A stretch of 64,000 nucleotides of DNA from Prinia subflava (Eukaryota > Chordata > Aves > Passeriformes > Cisticolidae), in NCBI RefSeq assembly GCF_021018805.1, contig NC_086253.1:33234083-33298082 (forward strand). Direction: 5' to 3'. The first letter of the stretch is position 1. Each line of letters begins with the position of its first letter. The notes beneath the pieces are model-generated. The model saw only the letters and a list, made by a program, of their open reading frames with translations. It did no database searches and had not been told where the DNA came from. The translations under genes and the position numbers were made by a program. Positions 1-12,466 of this stretch are shown one piece after another.

Positions 1-1033
1 AAGGGGAGCCAGAAGATGTTACCTGTTGGGATTTCAGTCAAGTTTTTGATACTGTCTCTCACAGGATCCTTCTGACAGCACACAGCTGGATAAACACATC
101 ATGCAATGGCTCACAGATTGGGCAAAAAGGGTTGTAGTGAATGGGATGACATCAGACTGGCAACCTGTCACTAGCAGGGTTCTGCAGGGCTCCATCCTTG
201 GCCCTGTGCTCTTTAGTGTCTCCGTAAAAGGCTTGGATGCAGGATTCAAAGTCAATCTAGTAAATTTGCTGATGACATCAAATTGGGAGGAGCTATTGAT
301 TCTCTCAAAGACACAGAGGCCCTGGAGAGAGATCTTGACAAATTAGAGGGTTGGGCAATCACCAGCCACATGAAATTCAAGACAAGTGCTGGATTCTGTA
401 TCTGGGATGAGGCAAACCTAGATGTACATACAGACTGTACAGAGGCTGGAGAGCAGCACTGTGGAAACGGATCTGGGAATCCTGGTTGATGGCAAGTTGA
501 ATCACCAGCGACTGGAGTTCATCAGGCCCAGCTTCACTAGCCAGGCAAGGGAGGGGATTGTCCCACTCTGCTCTGCACGGGGGCAGCCTCACCTTGAGTG
601 CTGGGGGCAGTTTTGGTTGCTACAATATAAGAAGGATATAAAGCTGTTAGAGAGTGTCACTTTGTCTGTTCAGCCTGGAAAACAGGAGATCGAGGGGGAG
701 CATCATTGTGGTCTTCAGCATCCTTATGAGGGGGACAGGGGCTGGCACTGATCTCTTCTCTGTGGTGACCAGCAACAGGACCCAAGGGAAGGGCATAAAG
801 CTGTGTCAGGGGAGGTTTGCATTGAGTATTAGGAAAAGGTTCTTCACCCAGAAGGTAGTCGGGCTCTGGAGCAGGACCCTCAGGGAAACAGTCATGGCAC
901 AAAGCCTGTCGATGTTTAAGAAGCAATACTCAGGCACATAGTGTGATTTTGGGGTTGGCCTGTGCAGAGTCTGGATTGGATTTTGATGATCCTCATAGGT
1001 CCCTTCCAAGTCAGGGTGTTCTATGATTCTGTG
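1..1033 (+). mobile_element. CR1 LINE, 5'-truncated ORF2 remnant plus 3' end
   Basis: This is a decayed non-LTR retrotransposon of the CR1 family, running in from the left edge. Near 31-60 the translation gives the reverse-transcriptase signature DFSQVFDTVSH. Around 130-205 it gives VVVNGMTSDWQPVTS and then a LQGSILGPVLF-like stretch, which corresponds to the family's PQGSVLGPVLF block. Around 262-290 it gives KFADDIKLGG, so the catalytic FADD motif is still readable. These pieces lie in different frames, so the ORF is broken and no enzyme is made. From about 510 the sequence follows the CR1 C-terminal and 3' region (lines near 750-930 and the final TTCTATGATTCTGTG at about 1018-1033). The subfamily was not determined. 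The family assignment is from recall of CR1 motifs. Confidence 0.93.
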
Positions 1034-2684
1034 TCTTACTCACTAATGACTTGTATAACCAAACAGCTCTACGAAAGGCATGGTCTTCAGCTCATGCAGA
1101 CAATCTCCTGAGACACCAAGTACTTGAAACCAAGAGACTTCAAGTACCAGAAGTGTCCCAAATGCAGCTCAGCCCCAGGCATTAGACTACTTATTTAGTG
1201 GCCCCTGAGGTTTTTCAATGCATATAAATTTACCCTCTGACTATTTATAAACTGAATGTGAAGACATTTGGCAACATTTTAATTTGTTGAAAACAAACCA
1301 GAAGTGTGCTGGTATGTTCATCACCAGACTGATTCTTGCAAGTTGTATGTGATTTGACAGGATATTTATTGCTGTGGTAGTAATATCTTGGGATCTAATT
1401 TTGCCAGTTTTAATATTGTTATGGACCATTTTTGAAGAAAGACATTATGCAAAGTAAGAAAATATGGCAAAATCTGAAGGCACTATGGGAGTATTTTTTG
1501 CCTCAAAAGAACATGTTGATGGGGTAGCATCAGGAAACAGCAATGGCACAGGAAGTCATGCTTGCTTAATTGGAACATGTAAAACTTGTAGTTTACATAC
1601 TTACCACTTAAAGTGTCTTTTTGCAGTTTACAAAGGAACTAAAATAAAACTCCATCACTGTATCACATAGCTCGTGGATATCAGTGCAAAACCTAGACAG
1701 GAAAAATAGTTACTGGATTTTGGGAAAAAGCCTTTGAAGACCAAAGGAGGAAAAAAAATCCAGAACACCAGCATCCACAAGAAATCCAACTGAAGTTTTA
1801 GAACTCTGCTGGGCTGGTCCTTTCCTCCTCGTTCACCTCTGGAACATTTTAAAAGCTGACATTGATTTTTTTATGATGTCAGGGTTTTACCACTGTGATG
1901 GGATGAGCATGAAGCTGAAGTGAAAACTGTATAAAGCAATATAGTAACCTTATCAGATTTTATTGATAATGTTGGAGGGAAGCCAGCTTCAGTGAAGAAA
2001 AACTCGCAGTCAGAATCCCTCACCAAGGCCAATGTGTTTTTACACACAGATCCTTCCTTCATTACCTTATTTTGCTTCACTCATTCGATGACCCACTGCT
2101 CAGAAAAGAGGCCAGCACCCATCTGTTATAAAAGGACGATGTGTATTGCAGGACATTACCCTATTTACAGATACACCCTAAAATGCCTGCTGCCTTTTTT
2201 AGGTCATCTTAAACGGCTGACATATACTGAGGTTGATATTCCTTTGAGTTTTCAAGGAAAGGTCTCTGCAAGATGCAAATCTCTGCAAGATTTGTTATGT
2301 TTTAGTGGATTTAGTGTGTGTTTACCGAAAACGTTCAGTCTGAAGATGATTTTTTTACTTTGCCCTTATCCTGCCCTGTCTTAAAATATTCTTGGGTACT
2401 CAGGTAGTCTTGGTATTTTCTTGGGTTACTTCACAAACATGTTTTTTATAGACCATTTCAAGCATAATGAGCAGGACAGAAGGCACAATGTGATTGATAT
2501 TTCTGAGAGAAGCCCAGAGAAACCAGGACAGTCTTAGGAAACACAAGGGGAATGACCATTTAGCATGAATTCATGTGTTATGATGAAGGTATCATATCTT
2601 GTCTACGTCTGTTGATTGTCAACTTTGTCCCATCTTGAGATTTCAAAAAAGGAGTTGCCTTCAGTCTTCACAGCTTTTTCTTTG

Positions 2685-2698
2685 CCCCCCCCCCCCCC
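2685..2698. repeat. Poly-C run (14 nt)
   Basis: An uninterrupted run of 14 C follows TTTG and precedes AG. It is a mononucleotide tract whose length is likely to vary between individuals and between assemblies. Confidence 0.9.
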
Positions 2699-3071
2699 AG
2701 GTTTTGATAACAGAATCAGCACATTAGTCACATTCTTACACCATTCTAAACTTCTGCACTCCTTCTAAACCTCAAGCAAGTTTCTGGTGGGACCTGAGCC
2801 ATTTGGGGGCCTTGTGATGATCTTTTTCTAAACAGCTGGAATATTTCTTTCCTATTAAGATGAAAAAATAATAAAGGGATTCTATTGTGTATTTGATTTC
2901 ACTTAAAAGTCATGAGGTCATGTTTACTCTGCACATGCAAGATTTCTAGAAGGAAATTTCTGTTCTTTTGAGGACATTAGCAAAGAAATATAGTAAGACC
3001 ACAGCAATAGGCATTTTTTCTGTGTTGTACATAACTGAATGACCATTTCAAACACACTTTTTATTTAATAC

Positions 3072-3095
3072 AAAAAAAAAAAAAGAAAAAAAAAA
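3072..3095. repeat. Interrupted poly-A (A13-G-A10)
   Basis: A simple A-rich tract broken by one G. No retroposon body could be recognised upstream of it, so it is called as a low-complexity tract and not as a retroposon tail. Confidence 0.85.
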
Positions 3096-3850
3096 TACTG
3101 AAAGCAATGGCTAACAAGCAAGACAGAGAAAGTTATATTCAAGTTATTTTGTGCCCTCTGTCCCTGTAACCCTACTGTGCTGAGCCACTAGTATCCTGAC
3201 CATTTTATTTACTAATGGCGGATAAAAAACCCAAATACTTTCATGTTCTTGGAATGGTTCCAAAACAGAGCACATATTGCTTCCTGAAGGTGACCTGTTT
3301 TAGGGGTGTTTACCCTTGCTAGATTCTGGTTTGGCATTATTAAAATGCCACAGTAAAGCATTTACTAGCTTTGTCCCTATATTTACAATACCTTTTGACA
3401 GAGATGTCTAAGAGCTTTAAACATATGCTTTAAACAGTGGATGGTTGGCTTTGACATTTGTTACAAATCTTTTCAGAGGGCCGTGTGGAACTGTTCTAAT
3501 CCGGGAAGAGCCACTGACTCGTTGTGTGATCTGACAGAGTGACATATCACTTGACCTCAGTCACAGCAGCTGTAAAATGGAGTGGAAATACAGGGGGGAA
3601 AACGGAGGATGCCTTTCGGCGGAGCTTTCTTGAGCAAATAGGGTTCAAACCCGTGGCTTGGCTTCTTTCTCATTCCTGCAAAAGTTTGTGATTAGTTTTA
3701 GATTAGAACTGGGTTTTCCAGCATTTGTTTTTAATTCCTTTTGGCAGTGGCAGGATGCCTTATGTAGTCACCTCATCCTGGGTACTCGGGGTGGGAGGAA
3801 ACGCTGAAGCCTGGGGTGTACAGCTGGTCTAATAAAGGCCTCTCCCGGTC

Positions 3851-4270
3851 GGCCAGTTTTGCACGGCGGAAGCAGAAGCGTGTCAGGCACGGATGATCCT
3901 CCCTTCCTGCCGCTCTCCGAGCCGGGGCACAGCGGCGGCGCGGGGCGCGGTGACCGCCGCCGGCGCCTCGGGGCGGCAGCGCCGCGGCCGCAGCGCCCGC
4001 GCCAGGACCTGCAGGGGGCGCAGCGGCGCCGCTCGGCCGGTGCGGGCCGGCCCGGGGGGACAGCGGCTGCTCCGCACCCGGAGCCGCCGAAACCCCGGAT
4101 CCCGGGCCTCTGCACCCCCGGGACACCCCCACCCCCGCACTCTTGGGACCCTGGGGCCACTGGCCTCCGCAGTGCCGAATCCCCGATTCCCGCACGGCCG
4201 GGACCCGCACCTCCTGGTCCCCGGGACCCTTCCCCTCTGTACCTCGAGGAGCGAGAGGAGGAAGGCAATC
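3851..4270. promoter_or_regulatory. Orphan CpG island
   Basis: About 420 bp of very GC- and CpG-rich sequence lies abruptly inside AT-rich DNA. It includes a NotI-like GCGGCCGC around 3983 and several GGCGCC/GCGCGG words. Such islands usually mark promoters or Polycomb-type regulatory sites. Open frames cross it on both strands (for example 3773-4432 minus and 3859-4290 plus), but they are Pro/Arg/Gly/Ala-rich translations of GC-rich DNA with no domain. No TATA box or exon could be tied to it. It may start a non-coding transcript. The island is seen directly; its function is inferred. Confidence 0.65.
4008..4022 (+). promoter_or_regulatory. Candidate CTCF-like site
   Basis: The word CCTGCAGGGGGCGCA sits in the orphan CpG island and matches the CTCF core consensus CCASYAGRKGGCRS with one mismatch at the third position. 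This is a motif match only. In GC-rich DNA chance matches are common. Confidence 0.35.
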
Positions 4271-7073
4271 GTTTTGCTCCCGGTGATTAGCTCTTCCTGA
4301 AATAAGAAGGAAACACTCCAGCTTTCCCCCTGCGTTTTGCGTAGGAATATAGCTTGGGTTGGGGGATTTTGAGTGTCTGTGGGAGTTGCTTTGTTTGTGT
4401 GAGTTGTTTGTTTGGCTTTTGGTTTGGTTCATGTTCTTGTTTTTATTTCATGTTCTTGTTAGTTGATTATTGTGGGAGTGCTGGAGAAGTTTGAAAATCC
4501 CGCCAGATGCAGAAGGCTGTGTTTTCTGTGAGATAGCTGCGGATGCTTTAAACAGCAGCTGAAACTCGATGCCGTTCAGACAACTCCAAGTATGGGAGCT
4601 CGGTAGAAATCCCACAGTTGGGGCAACAAGGCTTTCCCCTAGCCAACTTCGTGACCAGCATTCAGATCTCATCTAGCACATGTCTGAGGGTAACCTTAAA
4701 CCTGAGTCTATGTTGCTGCCTGATCAGTACTCTTACTTTTAAGCTTAGATTTGCTATTTTTTTCTGTCACATCCTCCCCACCACAGCTGTTCTTTGTACA
4801 GTTGTGTAGATCTTGAATTAACAAACATCTGGAAAGCTACTCTAGTTTGCATCTGGATGCCCCTCCTTTGCAAAGAAGTTGTTCGGCAGAATGCTTATGG
4901 TGGTGCATTTCCCAGGGGGAACTGGGCTTTAGTGAGCCGTGTTTTGGAGTGTGACTCGGCAGAGTTGGGAGGTGGAAAAGGAGGAGGGAAAGCTTTTCCA
5001 GATGATGAAACTTTGAAACAGACTTAGGTCTGCTGTCAAATCTTTTAAATCCCAAGCTGGTTTAAATCCCATTTTAATGGGAGACTCAGGGGCAGAGAGA
5101 AGGGTCCAGCCTCCATTCTCAGGCATGTTACATGCACAGATGATATGAGGCAAGCTAAGCTGGAAATCAGTGCACTGAAGAGGCCTCATTTCAGCCTATA
5201 GTACAGTTGCTGTAGCACAGCCTCTGCTGGAGCCGCTTGGCACAGCCACTGGAGCTGACATCCTGCTTGAACTGTTCTGTCCCACTTGCATTCCTGAGCC
5301 ATCAGACAACAGCATGTGAATGTGCAGGTAGCAGTCAGCAGTGCATGCCTAGCAAGTCTGTTACAAAAATAGGAACACAATAGATATTTCCATTTGCCAG
5401 TGTGTCTTCCCCAGTCCTTACCTTTTTTTACTGCCAGTGAAATATAGAGACATATAGAGGTGCTGTGTCTCAGCTGGACCTGACCTATGCATGTCTCAGG
5501 GTGTTCTGATCTAGTTTTAGTCCAGGCAAAAGCAAATTATTTTGCTTTGAGTCTACCCAAAGGTTTAAAATGGTCATATTGTAAATGAGATGTTGGAATG
5601 GGCCCTTTTCATAATTCTTCTATTCATCATTCTCTTCATCTTATTCTCATATAAATCAGACTAGGTCAGTTTAAAAGGCTGAAGCAATTACAAACCAAGG
5701 AACCTTAGCTTGAGAAGATAAGACTGCTACTTTGCCTAGCCACCTTATTACTGCTCTGATTGCCATTAGTGATCTGGCACACTTGGGTGCCTGATCTACT
5801 AATTTCACCTCCATCAGCAGTTGATGCATGACCACAAGAATCACCCTGGTCCAGGAATACACAGTGTACCTCTCTTGCATAAGGCCATCACTTCCTTGGG
5901 ACGATTCCACCAACTCATACAGTTTAAAATTTCATCCATAGGAATTGCTTCAGTTTCTCTGTGACTGGTAATAATTAGGTGATTATTACTGGATGCTTCA
6001 TTAGCAAACTGTAATTTAATGTCCCTTGTATGCGCTAGAAATGGACTAGTTAATTTCTGGTTTTGATTTTCAGACACTTGCACAAGAATTGCCCATAGAC
6101 CAAGAGCAGCTGAGGTCTGTAAAATCTATTTTTCACTTTTAGTTCATAATTTCATGCTGCTTTTTTAATGTGACTTTGAATTATCACTGTAACCTCCTGT
6201 GTTTCTGTAAAGAAGGAGAAAAAACTGTTGTCCATCCCAGAGATATGTGATGTCATACCTGCTATTTTCCTTTTTGTTCCTAGATCATCTAGATCAGATG
6301 AAAAAAAGAGTAGAATATGATAACAGTTCTAGGAGAAACTCTTGAATAATTTAGTCCACTTTTCTAAATTAGACAAAGCGCCTTGCTGTGTATTTACACT
6401 TGACTTTTAATTAACTCTAGAATGTTTGCAACATCTCAGCGGTCAGGAAGACCTTGTGAAGCTGTTTCCCTCCACTTAGTAGCCTCCTGTAAGATGTGAA
6501 AAAAATGATCTGCAATTTTTTTGTGGTTTTTTTTTCCTGATAGCTTCTAATCAGTATGAAATGTGAAAATGTCATTTCTTCTAAACAATAATATGTTTGA
6601 TTGTATATAAATTATATTTTCAAGTGCTTATTCCAGATCAAAGTATAAGAAACAATATATATGTTGTCTCTGGAAGGGGCACAGATTCACTGGAATAATG
6701 CTACTTCTCTAGACTTTTCAAGGGGCTCTGTTCTAACGGTATCCAGCAAAATAATTTGGTTCTTTGATTTCTTTTCCTCCATATCTTCCCGTCAAACTAA
6801 ACCAAAGCAAAATTTGCCAGACCGCTTCCCTTGAGAGGAAGGCTACAGTATGCATCTGTGCCAGCCAAACAGCTAATTCCCTGTTTCATTTCCTTAAAAC
6901 ACCTAAATGGGGCTGAGCTGCTGGGTGTCTGGACTTCTCCCTGCTGTCTGTATTGTATATATTATCTCAGATACTGTTGAGAAGTCTGTATAAAAGAGCA
7001 ACAGCAGCTGTGACCAGCCACACAGTAAGTATATTAAAAGTTCATCCTTCCTCCCACAAACACGTTTAAGTGT

Positions 7074-7138
7074 GTTTAATATTATAATATTTGAAAGTAG
7101 GCCAGCCTTGTTTAATATTGTAATATTTGAAAGAAATC
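7074..7138. repeat. Tandem duplication, 36-bp period, about 1.8 copies
   Basis: The segment beginning GTTTAATATTATAATATTTG at 7074 recurs at 7110 as GTTTAATATTGTAATATTTG. The second copy diverges after GAAAG. This is a recent-looking short tandem duplication with one substitution across the shared 25 bp. Confidence 0.85.
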
Positions 7139-7949
7139 CAGTCTGTATTTTTTTATGACCAAGCAGAGTTTGAAGGAATGGATATGTTGCTAGTTCAGAA
7201 TGCTCCTAGGGTCTTGGACCCTTTGACTTTTGACGCTGGGGACTAACATGATGTTTCATTTTTAGAACTTGCACATTTTGAGTAGCAGGGAAAATATAAA
7301 AGGGTCTTGAAAACACTTGTGTGGTAGCAGCCATCATCATAGACCAGATCCCAAAGGGCAGATTTGCATTGCACTTGCCACCTTAGTCTTTGTGTTGCTG
7401 AATGTCTGATCAGCCAAGTCAAAGTTCCTATTCTCTAAGAAGGGTTCTTTGGGTCACTTACTGATGTATTTATTAATGCAAACTATCTGTTCCACTCTGA
7501 CAGGAATTTTATAGTAATGTCTTTCTTAACATTGTTGTACTTTTGCAAGTCTTTTTATGACCTTGGGCATTTTTCCCTCTTTATCTTTAGCCTTTGTGCT
7601 GCAAAACACTAAAACAATACTTATACATTTAAGTGGACTTTGCCTGCTTCTTATTAAGAAGAAATCTTTGTTTTTCAGTAAAAACTGTGGATCTGTTTAG
7701 AAAAGTATTTTTTCAAGGAGACAAAATTTTCATTGACGAGGTAACACAATATTCTGGTTTGTCACACTTAGAAGTTACTCTTCCTTGAAGGATAATCCAG
7801 CTGAGAACTCTCTCGTACCATGCTTTACCTTCAGTGTTGTGAAAATGCAAGAGATTTCAACGCCTTGGCTGCCTGAACTAGGATGGTACTGACAAGGTCT
7901 CGGCAGAATGGCTCTGCAGGTCCACATCTTAAACCAATGGCAGAGTAAG

Positions 7950-8005
7950 AATAATGATAACAACTACAATAATAATAGTAACAACTACAATAATAATAAC
8001 AGTTG
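7950..8005. repeat. AAT/AAC-rich imperfect tandem repeat
   Basis: The sequence repeats AACAACTACAATAATAATA-like units of about 21 bp roughly 2.5 times. In the antisense frame it gives a Tyr/Ser/Cys low-complexity string, which is an artefact of the repeat. Confidence 0.8.
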
Positions 8006-10860
8006 ATATATCTTAAATACAAAAGCAATAGTTGCTCACATCTCTGATTTACATACATGAAAACAGAAGCAAAAACTGTGCCTGCACGTATCTTTCAGTG
8101 CCATGGACAGATGGTACTAGATCAGAGCCTTACTAGCTCTGAGCTTAATATCCCATTGTTGCCCACAGCATCTCTGAAGGAAAGAGTTCTTTCAAACACA
8201 AAATGTTAGAGAAGCCAGAATTTAATCACAGTAAGCAATATAAGATATTTCTATACTTTCACTTCAGTCTTGTACTCTACACGAAAGGCAATTAAAACCT
8301 GTGATAATTTTATATCCTATAATTTGCAACCACATGCAGAAGGACCTGATAGTTAATGACAATGGCACTAGCTGATGGGATCCTATTCAAGGCTAAGCTT
8401 CAGAGTCTGGTGCTTCCTGGAGGAATCTTCTTTTGGGGTTGGGTTGTGTGAGTTCAGCTCTTTGCCCATTTAACTGTGCAGAGCTCCAAAAGCAGCAAGG
8501 CGTCCCTGTTTTAGTTTGCCCATCTTTAATTTATTAGCCCTATGGATCTAGTGTCTATGTAATCTGCTGTACTGCTGCTCTGTGAAGCAGAAGTTTTCTG
8601 GGCTGCCAGCTACCAGAAAACGTTAATGAATGGCAGCTGTGCCTACAGCAGGGAATAGAGCAAAGGGGAAGGTCTCCTGGGCATCCCTGAGCAAAGTGTA
8701 CTGGTGAGTTCTAGGACACTTTAAGCCACCTTTTCCTTTGTCCTCCCTCTTGTCCTGCGCAAGCCCTGCCTGCAGAAGGCCATATTTCCATTCTAGCTTG
8801 AGGCAGCTCTTTCCACTTATGTAGGCAGCCAGCTTGTTTCTCCAGCAAAAGGAGGACACATGGCTAGTTTGACTCTTTTGTGTAAAACATCAGTAAGACA
8901 TTAAACAGAACATCTTAATTAGCAGCAAAAAGGGAATTTTTATTCCACACAATTTGGGAAGTGAACATCACACCAAAGGTGGAAAAATTGGAACACAATA
9001 CTGAAAGCATTATGAAAGTATTATCTACTTCCAATATTAATTGTATTTATGGAAATACTAATATTTTATCTAATGACTGTGACACCAAAAGTAGGCAGGT
9101 AGCAATGAAGTTTGCCATGAGATAAAGCTGTGAAACAACAGAGCTGAAGTGAGAGACAACACAGAAGGTGAATTGGAAAGTCTTGGGGACAACTAAGAGC
9201 ATAGGTCAGCAGGCTCCCTGCTGTGTGCATGTCACAGCTCTCAGTGGGCTGCAGAAGGCAAGTGGTAGTGTATGAGTGACCTGCTGGCATTCATCATCAC
9301 TGAATTCATCCTCACACATTACATTCAGGGGAGAAAGGAGGACTTTATCACTTGAAGAGGAAACAGATTTTCTACATGGCCTGTGTTGTTTCTGTTTCGC
9401 ACGGCTTGAGAAATTGGCTCATAGAACTTTTAATCTGAAGTAATGTTTTAAATGTAGTAATAATAAAGATATTTCTTCTTTAAAATGACCTCTATTTTTT
9501 TCTTTAGTAGCCCTTTCTCCAATATAACATGATGAAGACTGGTTCTGAGAAGAGGGTCTAAGTATGGTCAAGAGGAGGGAAATACCATGTGCAAAGCAGA
9601 AGTGGATAAACCTGCCTGTCTGGTTCCAAGATGTGTCTCATGGGGCAGTTTTATGATCCCTAGCATAGCTACTGATGCTTTTCCTGAAGAAAGGTAATCC
9701 ATTATGATATTTCCTGACCAAATATCTACAATCCCTTTCTGGAGTTAGTTGAAAATCTTCCCTACCAGCCAACCTTCAAGTGTATCTCTGCAGAAGGACA
9801 TAAACCCCAGCAGGACTCCCTTATCACATGGCATTAACTGATGTGATGCTGTCATTTTTGGTATGTGTGACTTCTTGCCTCCAACCCCCATGCTGAGATC
9901 TCGTGTTCCTTTTTTCCCCAGGGTCATGTTGTACACAGAGTCCCCACTGTGGCTTTGCTCTGCTGGGTCAAGGGAAACATGAGATGACAATTTACCCTTT
10001 ATATAAATGGTTAAATGTAAAGAAGAAAAAAATGAAAGGTGTTTGTGGATTTCATCTTCAGGGAAGAATTTATAAATCAGGGGAAAATGTAAAGACAGAC
10101 CCTCTCCAGGGCTTTTGACATCCTGTACCTTTAAGAGAGGAGTAGCAGGGTGGCATCTTACAGGCTCTGTAACTGTCCCAGATTTTAACAGTTTTCTTCT
10201 GAATAGCAAATATGTGATTCAAAGAGTGTAAAAGATTCATGTCTTTTTCCAGTAGCAGCACTGGAAAAATGTCCTGTACGTATAAGATCCAGCATCCATG
10301 TAGGTTGTTGGTGTTTTCTGCAACTTTTTGTAAGTTTGGGGAAAACTTAATAAGTACTGTTTTTCTTTCTTTCTTTAAAAAAGACAGGGAGAGAAAGCCT
10401 GCATTTTCTGCCATTTCCCAAGAGGCTTTTTATCTGTTTAAACCAACTAGGGATTTTTCACATATTGACATAAGCATTCATTTGCTAATTTGCTGGACAT
10501 TAAACTGCGCAGCATTCTTGAATGAGACTGGAATACTTGGGTACTTAGTGCTGCTCAGACCCCGCATCATTCCCAGTACACATATGGTTTTCCTCCTCTA
10601 TCTCCTAGATAAAAGTCACTGTTTGATCGCCTTAAGGAAAAGAATGAGTTAAATGGACCAATATTCTAGCCTTGGCTCTAAAACTGGGCCTTTTCAGAAA
10701 CTCCTCAGCACCTGCAGCAGCTAGGTCATTTGCACATACATAAATAAATAAATTAACAATGAATAAATAATTTAATCCCACCACACAATGCCACCTTGCA
10801 GATCTGATCCTTTGCTCCCAGTGAATTTGTCCATTCCTAATTCTTTTTGATAAAGTCCTC

Positions 10861-11150
10861 AGATACTTGCTGACTGTCAGTCTAATTTTCTTATTGTTTT
10901 CGCTTGATTAGTTCTGTATGACCTAAGGTCGCCCTTAAAATCCACATCTCTCGTGAAGACTCCGAAAGGCCTTCTTTTTTTCAAAGGGATGGAAAGTGCC
11001 TGCCATTTCTCCGGACAAAAGCCTGGAAGGTTTTCAGTTATTAGCCTCCTGAAGCAGCCCTTTCGCTCACCCAAGCGCAAAAAAAACTCATTAGGGGGCA
11101 CCTTTCTTTCTGCCTTCTTTATCTGTCGCATGTAGGGTTTACGTGTTCCA
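10861..11150. promoter_or_regulatory. Candidate conserved non-coding element
   Basis: About 290 bp stands out from its surroundings. It keeps several CpG dinucleotides, lacks simple repeats, and carries dense factor-site-like words. These include TGACCTAAGGTCG at 10919-10931, two nuclear-receptor half-sites in everted orientation with 1-bp spacing. Both strands are open for long stretches (84 aa minus at 10877-11131 and 60 aa plus at 10953-11135), but neither frame has a known domain. I favour a regulatory element over an exon. Conservation cannot be tested here. Confidence 0.3.
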
Positions 11151-12377
11151 AGATTTGCAGGTCTTGGATGAATTTGGATAGCCTCGCTTTTAACCCTGCT
11201 GGACTGTGGTTATGCCCAGCACAGACATTTGCCTCAGCTCCATGCCCTTAGCCACCTGGAGGTGCTTCATCTTTCTGAAAGCTGCTTAGCACCCGCTTTG
11301 TGGTGCTGCAGCACTGGGAGGGCACGCTCGTGCAGGGGGTGGGTGGGAAGGCAGGCACGCCTGCCAACACGTTATTTCTGGGCATCTTGCCCTTCAGAGG
11401 GCATGTGCAAAGCTGCCTGAGTTTATAAATCAGAGCAGCATCTGATCCACTGTGCTTAAACGGTGCTGCCCAGCAACACCACACCTGTGGTTACCTTTTA
11501 AGAATGAAAATCACTGGAAATTGTACTGGCAGGTATTACAGTGACAAATGTTGCTCACCTGCCTAAGCTCTGGTGTATTGTTAAGGAGTGACCTCATGAC
11601 TGAAGAAAGAGTTAGGAGCAAACTGATTGTTTCTCTTTCATTAAAGGGCTGCCTCTGCAGTGTCTGGTGAGAGACCTCAGTTCAGGCTGGGATCTTTGTC
11701 TAAAGAGGAGAATGATTCACAGAAACAGAAGGAAAATAAGCAGATCCAAAAAATGTAGAAGGCAGGAAGATAAGCCAGGGCAGGTATAGAAAACCAGGTT
11801 TCTTGCTCCTGCAATGCTACTTCTTTTGGTTCTGAAAAACAACTTGTCTTCTGCTGGGTCAGAGCTGACTGATCCCTCTGGGTTAAAATTCAGTAGAAAA
11901 GCTCAGGGCTGCAGCTGAGGTCCTACTTCCAAGCATGCAGGTTGACAGTTTTGTAATCTTTGTCCTGGCCATTTTCAGGAACAGAGTCCTGCCTGCTTAA
12001 GTTGAAGAATGTACCATTTATGACCACTATTTTTTTCCTGACCTGCCAGCTCCTATGATATCTCTGCAGTATCAACACTTTACTTCAATCTACTTTTCCT
12101 CTGCAATCTAGTTCCTCTGAAACCTTAATAAGGTGACAATAAGGCTGAACCCTGCTGAGTGGTGATATCCCTGGAGACCTATTATTATCCCTCATTCATA
12201 GGATCTGAGCAAGAATTATTTAGCAGGCTGGTGTCTGTTAGCATGTTAACTGTGATCCTTAGAAAAATTTCTGAAGTCATCGATGTCTTTGTTGGGAGTT
12301 TGCTGGATAGGTACGCAGTTATCTGGTTAATAATAACAATAACTTCCTGCTGTTCTTCAAAATGGTCATTATCTACT
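11151..12377. other. Unannotated non-coding stretch
   Basis: Unique-looking sequence of mixed composition. No coding exon, RNA gene or repeat is recognised. Short frames around 11229-11484 on both strands have no family resemblance. Confidence 0.6.
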
Positions 12378-12466
12378 GTTGGGGCTGTCCTGTGCAGGGC
12401 CAGGAGCTGGACTTTGATGATCCTTGTATGTGCCTTCCAGTTCAGGGTATTTTATGATTCTATAAT
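12378..12466 (+). mobile_element. CR1 LINE 3'-end fragment
   Basis: About 90 bp matches the CR1 3' terminus. It reads GGGGCTGTCCTGTGCAGGGC, then a GATGATCCTTG block, a GTGCCTTCCAGTTCAGGGTA block and TTTTATGATTCTATAA. It is severely 5'-truncated, as is common for CR1. It carries the same 3'-end type as the element at 1-1033. Confidence 0.85.

Larger units (their letters stand above)
1034..3850. other. Unannotated non-coding stretch
   Basis: This is AT-rich unique-looking DNA. Short open frames occur, the longest 130 aa at 1992-2384 on the plus strand, but none has a recognisable domain or supporting splice structure. It contains a C14 run (2685-2698) and an A13-G-A10 run (3072-3095). The last 350 bp become less AT-rich towards the CpG island that follows. 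I see no gene. Confidence 0.6.
4271..10860. other. Unannotated non-coding stretch
   Basis: This is mostly AT-rich unique sequence with no recognisable exon, RNA gene or transposon. Visible small structures are an imperfect hairpin at 5771-5796 (GATCTGGCAC and GTGCCTGATC, 9 of 10 paired, 6-nt loop), a 36-bp tandem duplication near 7074-7138 and an AAT/AAC repeat near 7950-8005. The longest frames (154 aa minus at 9745-10209; 137 aa plus at 10239-10652) resemble no family. Confidence 0.6.

Noticed and set aside
1992..2384. 130-aa plus-strand frame
   Set aside because: No family resemblance, no flanking splice-site pattern and AT-rich context; a length expected by chance in 64 kb.
3773..4432. 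219-aa minus-strand frame across the orphan CpG island
   Set aside because: Pro/Gly/Arg/Ala-rich with no domain. The frame extends into AT-rich flanks without any coding character.
9745..10209. 154-aa minus-strand frame
   Set aside because: No recognisable domain, and an overlapping 114-aa frame on the same strand is equally open. Treated as chance.
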